From Bacillus amyloliquefaciens DSM 7 = ATCC 23350 (GTDB lineage Bacteria; Bacillota; Bacilli; Bacillales; Bacillaceae), in assembly GCF_000196735.1 (NCBI RefSeq), contig NC_014551.1, positions 3,901,001-3,965,000 of the forward strand: a DNA stretch of 64,000 nucleotides, in the 5' to 3' direction. The stretch's first letter is position 1. Every line of letters begins with the position of its first letter. This document shows, piece by piece, positions 1 through 8,303 of this stretch. The notes under the pieces were generated by a model that saw nothing but the letters and a program-made list of their open reading frames with translations, searched no databases and was not told the DNA's origin. The translations under genes were made by a program, and so were the position numbers.

Positions 1-74
1 CCGGAGAAGGACAGAACCATGGTGAATGACAGGGCAAACGGGAGGACGGCTTTGAACAGCTTTTTACACATCAT
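1..74 (-). CDS. N-terminus of a secreted protein (cut by window edge)
   Basis: Only the first 24 codons lie in the window. They encode MMCKKLFKAVLPFALSFTMV and a little more: a basic start, then a hydrophobic stretch typical of a Sec signal peptide. Two adjacent ATG codons (74 and 71) follow a GAGGCG ribosome binding site; the second has the better spacing. The B. subtilis neighbours at this point are the yycO/yycP genes, but too little is visible to name this one. Confidence 0.6.
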   Translation of the reverse strand, partial: MMCKKLFKAVLPFALSFTMVLSFS

Positions 75-263
75 TACTTCGCCTCTTTTCTTAGAGTATA
101 ATTTTTCCACATATGCATTATATGACAGAATTGTGATAAAAAAATAGACAATTTACAGATTTTTAAAAATTTTATAACAATAAGGAAAAGATATGCATAA
201 AACCACCTTGAAATATCAGGAAATCTGGTTATCATATACACAAGATAGGAAAGGGGGAGAAAT

Positions 264-1244
264 ATGAAATACAGAACAATCGGTTCGATGCGGGTTTCCT
301 CATTGGGGTTAGGGTGCATGGGCATGTCGGAATACTACGGCAGCCAGAGTGAGGAAGAGTCCATTTCCACACTGCATCATGCCGTTCATCTCGGGGTGAA
401 TTTGTTTGATACGGCTGATCAATATGGATTGGGCGCGAATGAAGAGCTTGTCGGCAGAGCGCTTGCCCCGTACAGAAAGGAGCTTTACCTCGCAACTAAA
501 TTCGGCTATGTCCGAAGTGAAAAGGGCGAGTTTATTGAAATCAACGGCCGGCCCGATTATGTCAAAAAAGCGTGTGACGCCAGTCTGAAACGCCTCGGGA
601 CGGATTATATCGACCTTTATTATCTGCACCGGGTTGATCCGCGGGTGCCGATTGAAGAGACTGTCGGCGCTATGAAGGAGCTAGTTGAAGAAGGAAAGGT
701 GAGGTATATCGGCCTGTCAGAGGCTTCCCCAGAAACGATCAGGCGCGCCGGCCGCATCCATCCGATTGCCGCGCTTCAATCAGAGTATTCTTTATGGAGC
801 AGGGAAGCGGAGGAGCATGTGCTGCCCGCCTGCCGCGAGCTCGGCATCTCATTTGTGCCTTACAGTCCGCTCGGCAGAGGTTTTCTGACCGGAAAGATGA
901 CGTCGACAGATCAGCTTGATGCCGACGATTACAGAAGAAGAACACCGAGATTTCAGGGAGACAATTTGGCGGTGAATATAAGACTCGTCCAAAAACTGAC
1001 CGACATTGCCCGGGAAATGAATATGACCGCGCCTCAGCTTGCGCTCGCATGGGTTCTCGCAAACGGTGATGATCTCATCCCGATTCCGGGTACAAAAAAG
1101 AAACATTACTTGGAAGAGAACCTTGCCGCTCTTGACATTACGCTTCCCGAAGAAGTGAAGGCGCAGTTGGATGAGATGTTTCCGATCGGCACGGCGGCCG
1201 GCGAGCGTTATCCGCATCATATGATGACATTGTTAGATGAATAA
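264..1244 (+). CDS. Aldo/keto reductase
   Basis: Predicted NADPH-dependent aldo/keto reductase of 326 residues with a TIM-barrel fold, probably cytoplasmic. The catalytic tetrad is visible as Asp49, Tyr54 (in DTADQYG), Lys79 (ATKFGY) and His122 (YLHRVDP). The coenzyme-binding end of the barrel shows [15 protein letters not shown]. It resembles the YakC/Tas-type open-chain carbonyl reductases, and the substrate cannot be predicted. The start follows AAGGGGGAG at good spacing. It converges on the acetyltransferase gene and shares a terminator with it. I do not recall this gene at the B. subtilis locus, so it may be group-specific. Confidence 0.88.
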   Translation: MKYRTIGSMRVSSLGLGCMGMSEYYGSQSEEESISTLHHAVHLGVNLFDTADQYGLGANEELVGRALAPYRKELYLATKFGYVRSEKGEFIEINGRPDYVKKACDASLKRLGTDYIDLYYLHRVDPRVPIEETVGAMKELVEEGKVRYIGLSEASPETIRRAGRIHPIAALQSEYSLWSREAEEHVLPACRELGISFVPYSPLGRGFLTGKMTSTDQLDADDYRRRTPRFQGDNLAVNIRLVQKLTDIAREMNMTAPQLALAWVLANGDDLIPIPGTKKKHYLEENLAALDITLPEEVKAQLDEMFPIGTAAGERYPHHMMTLLDE

Positions 1245-1245
1245 C

Positions 1246-1274
1246 AAAAGAGGCCCATCGTGCGGGCCTCTTTT
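1246..1274. terminator. Bidirectional terminator
   Basis: Perfect 11-bp arms (AAAAGAGGCCC and its complement) around a 7-base loop, with T-runs on both strands. It lies between the convergent reductase and acetyltransferase genes. Confidence 0.85.
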
Positions 1275-1747
1275 CATGACAGCTTTTTGCTCATGATTAC
1301 ATCCGTCTCCAGGAATCCCGTCTTCTCATACAGCTTCCGCGCCGTTTCGTTATGAGCGAACACATGGAGAGAAAGCTTGCGGACACCCAGGTCTTTTGCC
1401 TTGTCCTCCAGCCTTGCGATCGCCTCTTTTGCATAGCCTTTGCCGCGATAAGGAGGATGAAGGCCGAAATCATAAATAAATGCGTCCTGCTGCGGGTTGT
1501 CCGGATCGGCGTGCAGCCACAGCCAGCCGGCATTGTCCTTTCCGTCCAATGTCAGCGTCCATAAATAGTGGTCAGCCGTCTCCAAGCCGTCAGGAAGCAG
1601 ATCTTTAAATGTCCATTCTGCTAGTTCCGGCGCTTCTTCAGGCAGCCACGTTCCCGCTTTTATCTTTTCTTCAGCGTAATGCTTTGTTGAATGGGCGAGA
1701 TAGGATTGAAATTCTTGCTCTGTCATCGGCTGCAGTGTGATAGCCAT
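1274..1747 (-). CDS. yycN: GNAT acetyltransferase YycN
   Basis: GCN5-related N-acetyltransferase of 157 residues. The acetyl-CoA binding motif is seen as HPPYRGKGYAKEAI (the RGKGYA pyrophosphate loop), followed by the C-terminal HNETARKLYEKTGF segment typical of the fold. The acceptor substrate is unknown. Position next to a rap gene and rocF, and length, match B. subtilis yycN. The ATG follows AAGGAGTGA. Confidence 0.82.
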   Translation of the reverse strand: MAITLQPMTEQEFQSYLAHSTKHYAEEKIKAGTWLPEEAPELAEWTFKDLLPDGLETADHYLWTLTLDGKDNAGWLWLHADPDNPQQDAFIYDFGLHPPYRGKGYAKEAIARLEDKAKDLGVRKLSLHVFAHNETARKLYEKTGFLETDVIMSKKLS

Positions 1748-1794
1748 TGAATCACTCCTTACAAAACACAGACTGAAAGCGGTATCATGCAGTA

Positions 1795-1929
1795 TTATCC
1801 GAAGGCTCCGTTTTCTGCGGGTTTTATGATTTGTTCGGCTTGCGCCGTTGAACCAGTTTGTGCAAATAATCCAATCGAAATGAGACTTGCCAAGGCTGCT
1901 GAGAGTACAATGAATTTACATGTTTTCAT
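1795..1929 (-). CDS. Phr-type signalling peptide precursor
   Basis: A 44-residue ORF that starts 14 bases inside the 3' end of the rap gene, the usual rap-phr arrangement. It has a Lys-bearing start (MKTCKF), a hydrophobic export core and a short polar tail ending KPAENGAFG. Known Phr precursors are exported and cut to penta- or hexapeptides, often from the very C-terminus; the C-terminal NGAFG or ENGAFG is therefore the likely mature signal here (inference). It would be re-imported by Opp and inhibit the adjacent Rap protein. The tail lacks the basic residue common at position two of known Phr pentapeptides. It sits where phrG lies in B. subtilis. Confidence 0.75.
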   Translation of the reverse strand: MKTCKFIVLSAALASLISIGLFAQTGSTAQAEQIIKPAENGAFG

Positions 1930-3031
1930 TACGAATCCCCTCCGTCAATCTCAAAATTTGGTCATTAGCATCTATTGATTCTTGGAAATACTTCGCCGCC
2001 AGTTTGTAATTCTCCTGTTTTTTAAAATGCGCAGCGGCCTGATACGATAAATCGGAAACGTCACTCCACAGTTCTTTCTTTTTTAACTCGGCGAACGCTG
2101 ATTCAAGCGCTTCTTCACTGTGATCAATAAAGACATGCTGTAAGATGCGCAGTTTTTGGGTGTACACAGGTTCATTTTTTTCGTCTGCGGCGTTCAGCGC
2201 TTTATGAAGCCAAAACCGGCCCTCATCCGCCTGCTCCTGCTTCAATAACACTCTGGCCAGCATGTACAGACTCCGCACCGAATATGCGGATTGCAAATGC
2301 TCCTTTTTATCGAGAGCCGTTTCAAACTCGACTCGCGCCTCCTCCAATTTCTCCTGTCTCTCATAACAAATGCCCGCGTTAAAATGGGCCAGCGCCTCAA
2401 TGTGCGGATCGCCTGCTTTGGCGGCTTGATGAATTGCCGTCTGCAGGAGCTCTTCGGCTTTCTGATAGTGAAACAAGTCCATTCTGTTACAGCCGATCAC
2501 CATTAAACACTGTGCTTCTCTGACCGCGTACATTTCGTTGGCTTTGTAGATCTCTAACGCTCTTTCCGCATGATTCATCGCAAAGTAGTTTTGGCGGATT
2601 TCATAGTAGGCAATCGCCACTTGGTAATTAAACTCGGCTCTTTCAATCTCATTCGGTATGTGCCGGAGCCTGCTTTCAGCGATCCGGTAAAAATTAATGG
2701 CGTTCATGAATCGTTTCCGGTAAAACTCGTGCATTCCGGAAAAGAAATAATAATAGTATTGAATCATCTGGTCTGTTTTTTCTTTATCGGCGTTCAGCTG
2801 AATCGTTTTTAAAATGCCGTCTGTTTTCTCATACTCTTCCATCAAAAGCTTATAGCGGGAATCAATTAAATTAAAATAAAGGAGCACCGTTTGATTTTGT
2901 GTCATATTTTGCAGATCTGTAAGCAGCTGTTCTCTTAACGCCTTAGCCGATTCGGTTTTGTGCTTTTTGATTTCCTCGTACCAGTCACTGATTTTTTTCG
3001 CAACAGTTTCGTGGGCCATCACCTCAGCCAT
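1916..3031 (-). CDS. Rap family TPR regulator (Phr-controlled)
   Basis: Rap protein of 371 residues. It has an N-terminal helical bundle (KISDWYEEIKKHKTESAKALREQ) and then tetratricopeptide repeats from about residue 100 (HEFYRKRFMNAINFYRIAESRL, AHFNAGICYERQEKLEEARVEFETAL). Rap proteins either dephosphorylate Spo0F or block DNA binding by response regulators such as ComA and DegU; which one this acts on cannot be read from sequence. The location between yycN and rocF is that of rapG in B. subtilis, but the sequence looks divergent, so no symbol is given. The phr gene overlaps its end. Confidence 0.88.
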   Translation of the reverse strand: MAEVMAHETVAKKISDWYEEIKKHKTESAKALREQLLTDLQNMTQNQTVLLYFNLIDSRYKLLMEEYEKTDGILKTIQLNADKEKTDQMIQYYYYFFSGMHEFYRKRFMNAINFYRIAESRLRHIPNEIERAEFNYQVAIAYYEIRQNYFAMNHAERALEIYKANEMYAVREAQCLMVIGCNRMDLFHYQKAEELLQTAIHQAAKAGDPHIEALAHFNAGICYERQEKLEEARVEFETALDKKEHLQSAYSVRSLYMLARVLLKQEQADEGRFWLHKALNAADEKNEPVYTQKLRILQHVFIDHSEEALESAFAELKKKELWSDVSDLSYQAAAHFKKQENYKLAAKYFQESIDANDQILRLTEGIRNENM

Positions 3032-3128
3032 CTGTCAGGACACCTCCCTTTCCCATTTTGTGTAATAAATATATCATATTTACAGGCTCAAAAAGAGGGT
3101 GACAGCCTGCTAGTTTCCTAGTGGCAAC

Positions 3129-3153
3129 AAAAAAACCCCCGCAGGTGCGGAGG
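3129..3153 (-). terminator. rocF terminator
   Basis: Seven-bp GC-rich stem (CCTCCGC with GCGGGGG, one G-T pair) with a 4-base loop and a run of seven Ts on the minus strand, just after the rocF stop. Confidence 0.85.
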
Positions 3154-3161
3154 CGCATATT

Positions 3162-4052
3162 TTATAATAGTTTTTTTCCTAACAAGGACTCCACCAGCTC
3201 AACCGCTGTTTTGCCGGTTTTGTTTTTGTGATCGAGGATCGGATTGACTTCAACAAATTCAGCTGAGGTGATAATGTCGGCATCATACAGCATTTCCATT
3301 GCCAAATGGCTTTCACGGTAGCTGATGCCGCCGACGACAGGCGTCCCTACGCCGGGCGCGTCACTCGGATCAAGGCCGTCGAGATCAAGGCTGAGATGAA
3401 CGCCGTCACAGCCTGACAGGTAGTCAATGGTTTCTTCCATGACCCTCGTCATGCCGAGGCGGTCAATCTCATGCATCGTATATACCTTCATGCCTGTTTC
3501 CTTAATGTATTCACGCTCGCCTTCATCAAGCGATCTCGCGCCGATGATGACGACGTTCTCCGGCTTGATTTTCGGGGCATAGCCGCCCAGATTCACCAAT
3601 GTGTCGTGGCCGACGCCGAGGCTGACGGCCAGCGGCATTCCGTGAATATTGCCTGACGGCGATGTTTCCAGCGTGTTTAAGTCGCCGTGCGCGTCGTACC
3701 AGATAACACCGAGCTGTTTATAGTGCTTGGCCGTTCCTGTCAGCGTTCCGATCGCGATGCTGTGATCGCCGCCCAGGACGAGAGGGAACCGCTCACTCTC
3801 AATGACGCTGTCCACCTTTTGGGCGAGCTGCTCGTTACCTGAGAGCACAGAGTTCAGATTTTTCAGCTCTTCATCTTTTTTGAGTTTTTCACGATTGACG
3901 GGGATGTCGCCCAGGTCTTCCACCGCATACCCCATGTCAGATAACCGTTCAATGAGATGCGCGTAGCGGATGGCGCTCGGGCCCATATCCACTCCGCGTC
4001 GTGCTTGTCCTAAATCCATCGGCATTCCAATAACTGAGATATTCTTATTCAT
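3162..4052 (-). CDS. rocF: Arginase
   Basis: Manganese arginase, converting arginine to ornithine and urea as the first step of the roc pathway. The 296 residues equal the B. subtilis length as recalled. Metal-ligand motifs are GGDHSIAIG, WYDAHGDLNT and SLDLDGLDP. The ATG at 4052 is preferred because it follows GAGGTGG at 8 bases. An in-frame GTG at 4064 lies inside that ribosome binding site and is unlikely. It is the last gene of rocDEF, followed by a terminator. Confidence 0.97.
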   Translation of the reverse strand: MNKNISVIGMPMDLGQARRGVDMGPSAIRYAHLIERLSDMGYAVEDLGDIPVNREKLKKDEELKNLNSVLSGNEQLAQKVDSVIESERFPLVLGGDHSIAIGTLTGTAKHYKQLGVIWYDAHGDLNTLETSPSGNIHGMPLAVSLGVGHDTLVNLGGYAPKIKPENVVIIGARSLDEGEREYIKETGMKVYTMHEIDRLGMTRVMEETIDYLSGCDGVHLSLDLDGLDPSDAPGVGTPVVGGISYRESHLAMEMLYDADIITSAEFVEVNPILDHKNKTGKTAVELVESLLGKKLL

Positions 4053-4126
4053 CCGTTTTTCCACCTCAACATGTTGTATGTTGTCCTGTGCGGGTTTCTC
4101 AAAGATGACTTGGACACGAAAAGATT

Positions 4127-5527
4127 TTAAAGCTCTATCTGTTTTTCTGACTGTTTATGCTTTTTTACATACAGATGATAGACGATAACGCACACTACCA
4201 TGAACGGGATGCCGCAATAAAGGGCGAGCCGCTGTTCTGAATCAAATGCGAGACTGATCAGAACAACCGTATTCAACGTCAGCCCGATAATAGGCAGCAC
4301 CGGGTACAGCGGTGTTTTAAACTTAAGGTCTTCCACTTTTCCGCCTTCACGGATGTATTTCCGTCTGAACATCAACTGCGACAGAGAAATCGCAATCCAG
4401 CCGACCTGCGCGCTTAATCCGGCCAATGATAAGAGAAACATATAAACGGCTGCCGGCGCTGCGACTTTAGACAGCAGCGACAGGCAGGCGACGGCCAGCG
4501 TCACGATCAGCGCATTCATCGGCACGCCGCGTTTGTTTGTTCTGCCGAGCGCTTTAAAGGCTTGCCCTTCGTTCGCCATGGCATATAGGATACGCGTTGA
4601 TGCAAACAGGCCTGAGTTGGCCACTGACAGCAGCGCAATTAAAATAACAAAGTTCATGATATCAGCGGCATACGGGATACCGATTTGTTCGAACACCACG
4701 ACAAACGGGCTTTCGACCACTCCCGCCTGCTTCCACGGAATCATGCCGGCAATGACAATGATGGAAAGAACGAAAAAGACAAGCGTTCTCCATACCGTCT
4801 GCCGGATAGAGCGCGGAATCGTTTTCTCGGGATTTTCACTTTCTCCCGCGGCAACCCCGATCAGCTCCGTTCCCTGGAACGCGAAGTTGACGGTAATCAT
4901 CGTAACAAGCATAGCTCTAATGCCGTTCGGAAACAATCCATCCTCATAAAAATGAGAGAAGAAAGGAGCCGGCTCGCCGTGCTTCATATCAATCAGGCCG
5001 AACATGGCGGCGCCGCCCAAAATAATAAACAGCAGAATGACTAAAATTTTAATGCCGGAAAACCAAAATTCCGATTCAGCGAACGCTTTTGTCGTAATGG
5101 CGTTCAAAAGAAACATCAGCCCGACAAACACGAGGCACCACACCCACACGGGAACATGCGGAAACCAGCGGAGCATCAATTGGCCCGCAGATAAAAATTC
5201 AATGGCGCATGTCACCGCCCAGCCGAGCCAGTACAGCCAGCCGAATGCGAAACCGAAAGCGGGGCTGATAAATTTGGTTGCGTACGTCTGAAACGACCCC
5301 GATACGGGAAGGGCAACCGCAAGCTCGCCTAAGCAGAGCATTGTCAAAAACATAATAAAACCGCCGACCAGATAAGACAGAACCGCACCCAGCGGTCCCG
5401 CCTGGTTGATTGTAAATCCGGTACTCAGGAAAAACCCGGTGCCGATCACTCCGCCCAATGAAATCATAAACAAATGGCGCGATTTCATCGTGCGCTGAAG
5501 CTGATTCTCTTTTTGATTTGTATTCAC
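4127..5527 (-). CDS. rocE: Arginine/ornithine permease RocE
   Basis: Amino acid permease of the APC superfamily with 12 predicted membrane segments and 466 residues. The signature SLGGVIGTGFFLSTG lies in segment 1. It supplies arginine and ornithine to the arginase pathway. The start is placed at GTG 5527 (reading MNTNQKENQLQRTMKSRH), matching B. subtilis RocE and sitting 7 bases after AAGGGGTG. It is the middle gene of rocDEF. The roughly 220-bp gap to rocD shows no strong terminator, so co-transcription is likely. Confidence 0.95.
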   Translation of the reverse strand: MNTNQKENQLQRTMKSRHLFMISLGGVIGTGFFLSTGFTINQAGPLGAVLSYLVGGFIMFLTMLCLGELAVALPVSGSFQTYATKFISPAFGFAFGWLYWLGWAVTCAIEFLSAGQLMLRWFPHVPVWVWCLVFVGLMFLLNAITTKAFAESEFWFSGIKILVILLFIILGGAAMFGLIDMKHGEPAPFFSHFYEDGLFPNGIRAMLVTMITVNFAFQGTELIGVAAGESENPEKTIPRSIRQTVWRTLVFFVLSIIVIAGMIPWKQAGVVESPFVVVFEQIGIPYAADIMNFVILIALLSVANSGLFASTRILYAMANEGQAFKALGRTNKRGVPMNALIVTLAVACLSLLSKVAAPAAVYMFLLSLAGLSAQVGWIAISLSQLMFRRKYIREGGKVEDLKFKTPLYPVLPIIGLTLNTVVLISLAFDSEQRLALYCGIPFMVVCVIVYHLYVKKHKQSEKQIEL

Positions 5528-5749
5528 TGTTCTGCACCCCTTCAGCAACTTGTATTGGAACCAAGCCGGTGCATTGAAACCGATTTGCTGTCCAAAGAGC
5601 CTCTATTTGTATATGGATGTTATATAAAATTCATTTTCGTACATAAAGATACATTATACTAAAATACCGTCGCCGCGCAAATAGAGTGTGATGAATTTTT
5701 ATTTGTAAATTCCATACAAGCCGAGGGAAAGCATTGCCGCATCAAAGTT

Positions 5750-6955
5750 TTACGCGTTTTGAAGCACATTTGTGATCTTTTGGATCGCCCAGTCCAAGTC
5801 TTCCTTGGAAATCATTAACGGCGGTGCAAACCGGATCACGGTATCATGTGTTTCTTTGCATAAAAGCCCTTCGCCTTTCAGCTTTTCACAGTATGGGCGG
5901 GCCGCTTCGGTCAGTTCAACGCCGATAAACAGGCCGCGTCCGCGCACGTCTTTTATGATAGGGTTATCGATTTTCTCAAGCTCTTCTTTAAAATACCGGC
6001 CAAGCTGAAGCGAACGCTCTGCCAGCCCTTCTTCCTCAAGGACTTCAAGAGATGCGATCGATACCGCGCAAGCGAGCGGGTTTCCGCCGAATGTCGAGCC
6101 GTGGGAACCCGGATTAAACACGCCGAGAATGTCACGGTTCGCCGCGATGCATGAAATCGGGAAGACGCCGCCGCCGAGCGCTTTTCCTAAGATGAACATA
6201 TCCGGTACGATATTCTCCCAGTCAATCGCGAATGTTTTCCCTGTGCGGCCGAGTCCCGTCTGTATTTCATCAGCGATCAGAAGCACATTTTCTTCCTTAC
6301 AAATGGCGGCCGCTTCTTGTAAAAATCCTTCCGGCGGAATGACGATGCCCGCTTCTCCCTGAATCGGTTCGAATAAGAAAGCGGCTGTGTTCGGCGTAAT
6401 CGCCCGGCGCAGCGCTTCTGCATCTCCGTACGGAATTAATTTTATACCCGGAAGCATAGGTCCGAAACCTCGTTTATACTCATCTTCTGAAGAAAGAGAT
6501 ACCGCAAGCATCGTTCTGCCGTGGAAGTTGCCGATACACGCAATGATTTCTGCCTGATTATCGGCTACCCCTTTGACCTCATATGCCCAGCGTCTCGCCG
6601 CTTTGACAGCTGATTCAACGGCTTCCGCCCCCGTATTCATCGGCAGAATCATATCTTTTCCCGTCAGCTTGGCTGTTTTCTCATAAAACGGGCCGAGCTG
6701 ATCATTATGAAACGCGCGTGACGTCAGAGTGATTTTATCCGCCTGATCCTTCAGCGCCTGAATGATCTTCGGATGTCTGTGTCCCTGATTCACGGCAGAA
6801 TAAGCACTCAGCATATCCATATATTGATTGCCCTCAGGGTCTTTTACCCAAACACCCTGCGCTTCTGAAATAACAATCGGAAGAGGATGATAGTTGTTCG
6901 CGCCGTAATGTGAAGTTTGACTGATAATTTCTTGAGATTTTGTGAAAGCTGACAT
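5750..6955 (-). CDS. rocD: Ornithine aminotransferase
   Basis: PLP-dependent class III aminotransferase of 401 residues that turns ornithine into glutamate semialdehyde. Visible features are [18 protein letters not shown], the metal-independent [11 protein letters not shown] motif and the PLP lysine in ILGKALGGG. The ATG at 6955 follows AAGGGGGAATC and gives the B. subtilis length. Longer readings would overlap the sigma-54 promoter and are rejected. It is the first gene of rocDEF, controlled by SigL and RocR. Confidence 0.97.
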   Translation of the reverse strand: MSAFTKSQEIISQTSHYGANNYHPLPIVISEAQGVWVKDPEGNQYMDMLSAYSAVNQGHRHPKIIQALKDQADKITLTSRAFHNDQLGPFYEKTAKLTGKDMILPMNTGAEAVESAVKAARRWAYEVKGVADNQAEIIACIGNFHGRTMLAVSLSSEDEYKRGFGPMLPGIKLIPYGDAEALRRAITPNTAAFLFEPIQGEAGIVIPPEGFLQEAAAICKEENVLLIADEIQTGLGRTGKTFAIDWENIVPDMFILGKALGGGVFPISCIAANRDILGVFNPGSHGSTFGGNPLACAVSIASLEVLEEEGLAERSLQLGRYFKEELEKIDNPIIKDVRGRGLFIGVELTEAARPYCEKLKGEGLLCKETHDTVIRFAPPLMISKEDLDWAIQKITNVLQNA

Positions 6956-7016
6956 AATCTGATTCCCCCTTGTTTTGTAAACATTCAACATAAGCTCTTG
7001 CTTTCCCTTTTTATAA

Positions 7017-7032
7017 AGCAAGTTCCGTGCCA
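7017..7032 (-). promoter_or_regulatory. Sigma-54 (SigL) -24/-12 promoter of rocDEF
   Basis: The minus strand reads TGGCACGGAACTTGCT, a near-perfect match to the sigma-54 consensus TGGCAC-N5-TTGCW, about 60 bases upstream of the rocD ATG. rocDEF is known to be SigL-dependent in B. subtilis. Confidence 0.92.
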
Positions 7033-7075
7033 ATCCGAAAAAACGGGATGTTTCGGCAAAATTCTTTCTCTTCCT

Positions 7076-7090
7076 GCAAAATTTTCATGC
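7076..7090 (-). promoter_or_regulatory. Possible RocR upstream site 1 (degenerate)
   Basis: GCAAAATTTTCATGC shares its left half with the better RocR site about 38 bases further upstream; the right half is degenerate. Its position upstream of the sigma-54 promoter fits an enhancer-type activating sequence. Confidence 0.5.
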
Positions 7091-7106
7091 GGTTTGCAAC
7101 CAAAGC

Positions 7107-7135
7107 TCAGCAAAGCGCAAAATTTTTTTGCGTTT
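7107..7135. promoter_or_regulatory. RocR activating site, left copy of a 29-bp repeat
   Basis: Contains the inverted repeat AAGCGCAAAA-TTT-TTTTGCGTTT, whose arms match at 9 of 10 positions, about 90 bp upstream of the rocD sigma-54 promoter. The whole 29-bp segment recurs exactly at 8219-8247, on the other side of the sdpR-sdpI insertion. Confidence 0.75.
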
Positions 7136-7184
7136 TCGCTGACAAAAATAAGAGCAATCCAATTAGATTGCTCCTATTCAGCAG

Positions 7185-7820
7185 TTATTTATTCAATTGT
7201 CTTTGATATACAATATAAGAACTTAATACAGAAAATATGATACAGCCGATTGCAGCAATGAAAATGGCTGATATTCTATACACTGGCGGAAAAAAAGCTG
7301 AAAGCATCATGATAATGCCCGCTAAGACAAAAAGTTTTGAACTAACCCTGTGTGTATCCTTCCAAACTTTTTCACTGCTCAGCGTCCACGGTGTTCTTAT
7401 CCCTAAAAAGAAATTAGGCTTAACTATCTGAATAAAGTTTCCAAACACCATAAAAATAACGCCCACTATAAAGCTTCCTAAATAAGATATAGGGAGGTCA
7501 TATCCCAGGCCGGTCAAGATGATCATAAGATTAATGACAAACATTACCGCAAACATTGTATTAAATATAGCCATATATGGCCCGATAAATGTTTTGTAGT
7601 TATTTTTAGGATCAATCTTAGGGATGATAACCATTAAAATATATATAATAATCATTATGCCAATAAGCATCATCATCGCATTAGCTTTAGCTTGGTAATC
7701 ATTTGCACTTCCGTTTAATCCCCAGTGTATCGCCAAATTGTCCGGTAAAGATGAATATGTGAAAGCCCATGTTAAAACAGTTAAAACAATGAGTCCTGCC
7801 GAAAAGATATATTTTTTCAT
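7185..7820 (-). CDS. SdpI-like immunity membrane protein
   Basis: Integral membrane protein of 211 residues with about six hydrophobic segments. The N-terminal DUF1648-type signature (SSLPDNLAIHWGLNGSAND) is followed by a SdpI-type half (NFFLGIRTPWTLSSEKVWKDTHR). In B. subtilis SdpI protects against the cannibalism toxin SDP and also sequesters the repressor SdpR. Here it overlaps the upstream sdpR-like gene by 4 bases. No sdpABC toxin genes lie in this window, so it looks like an orphan immunity unit inserted between rocD and rocR. Confidence 0.85.
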   Translation of the reverse strand: MKKYIFSAGLIVLTVLTWAFTYSSLPDNLAIHWGLNGSANDYQAKANAMMMLIGIMIIIYILMVIIPKIDPKNNYKTFIGPYMAIFNTMFAVMFVINLMIILTGLGYDLPISYLGSFIVGVIFMVFGNFIQIVKPNFFLGIRTPWTLSSEKVWKDTHRVSSKLFVLAGIIMMLSAFFPPVYRISAIFIAAIGCIIFSVLSSYIVYQRQLNK

Positions 7821-8104
7821 GATTCCCCGCCTTTCTTCTTATCATGTTCTGGTTCAGCCAAAGAAAAGAACCAGCCTATAAGATCCTGTAATACAGTGGT
7901 ATTTAATGAATACATAATAAATTGACCTTTCCTCTCATCGTGAACTAAATCAGTATTTTTCAATATGTTAAGATGATGAGAAATACTGGGTTTTGACATT
8001 TCGAAGTGTTCCGCAATTTCACCAGCTGTCATGTCTTGTTTCTTCAATAAATCTAAAATTCTTCTCCTTGTAGGATCGGCTAGTGCTTTAAATGCTTTAT
8101 TCAA
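7817..8104 (-). CDS. SdpR-like ArsR-family repressor
   Basis: Winged-helix ArsR repressor of 95 residues reading MNKAFKALADPTRRRILDLL from a TTG start at 8104, seven bases after GAGAGGGGG. The recognition helix is within EHFEMSKPSISHHLNILK, very close to B. subtilis SdpR. A longer ATG reading (8122) would lie ahead of the ribosome binding site. It probably represses its own operon through the palindrome immediately upstream, relieved when the SdpI-like protein binds toxin (inference from SDP). Confidence 0.87.
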   Translation of the reverse strand: MNKAFKALADPTRRRILDLLKKQDMTAGEIAEHFEMSKPSISHHLNILKNTDLVHDERKGQFIMYSLNTTVLQDLIGWFFSLAEPEHDKKKGGES

Positions 8105-8127
8105 GTACTTTCCCCCTCTCATATATG

Positions 8128-8155
8128 ATTTAGATATTTAAGTATATATCTAAAT
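8128..8155. promoter_or_regulatory. Predicted SdpR operator
   Basis: Perfect 10-bp arms, ATTTAGATAT and ATATCTAAAT, separated by 8 bases, located 24 to 51 bases upstream of the sdpR-like start. Position and symmetry suit autoregulation by an ArsR dimer. Confidence 0.7.
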
Positions 8156-8218
8156 ATCAACCATTTTCCTAAAAAAGTCAATGGTTTCTTTACCTCAATT
8201 TCCATTTATTTTTAAAAA

Positions 8219-8247
8219 TCAGCAAAGCGCAAAATTTTTTTGCGTTT
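8219..8247. repeat. Right copy of the 29-bp RocR-site repeat
   Basis: Exact 29-bp duplicate of 7107-7135. It lies about 57 bases upstream of the proposed rocR start, where RocR could bind to control its own gene. With the left copy it brackets about 1.08 kb holding the sdpR-sdpI pair. Confidence 0.9.
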
Positions 8248-8303
8248 CCGGCTCAATTTATTTTAAAATAATGAATGTTAAGACGATTGGGAGGGGAATT
8301 GAC

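Noticed and set aside
4053-4064. Upstream GTG start for rocF
   Set aside because: The GTG lies inside the ribosome binding site of the ATG at 4052.
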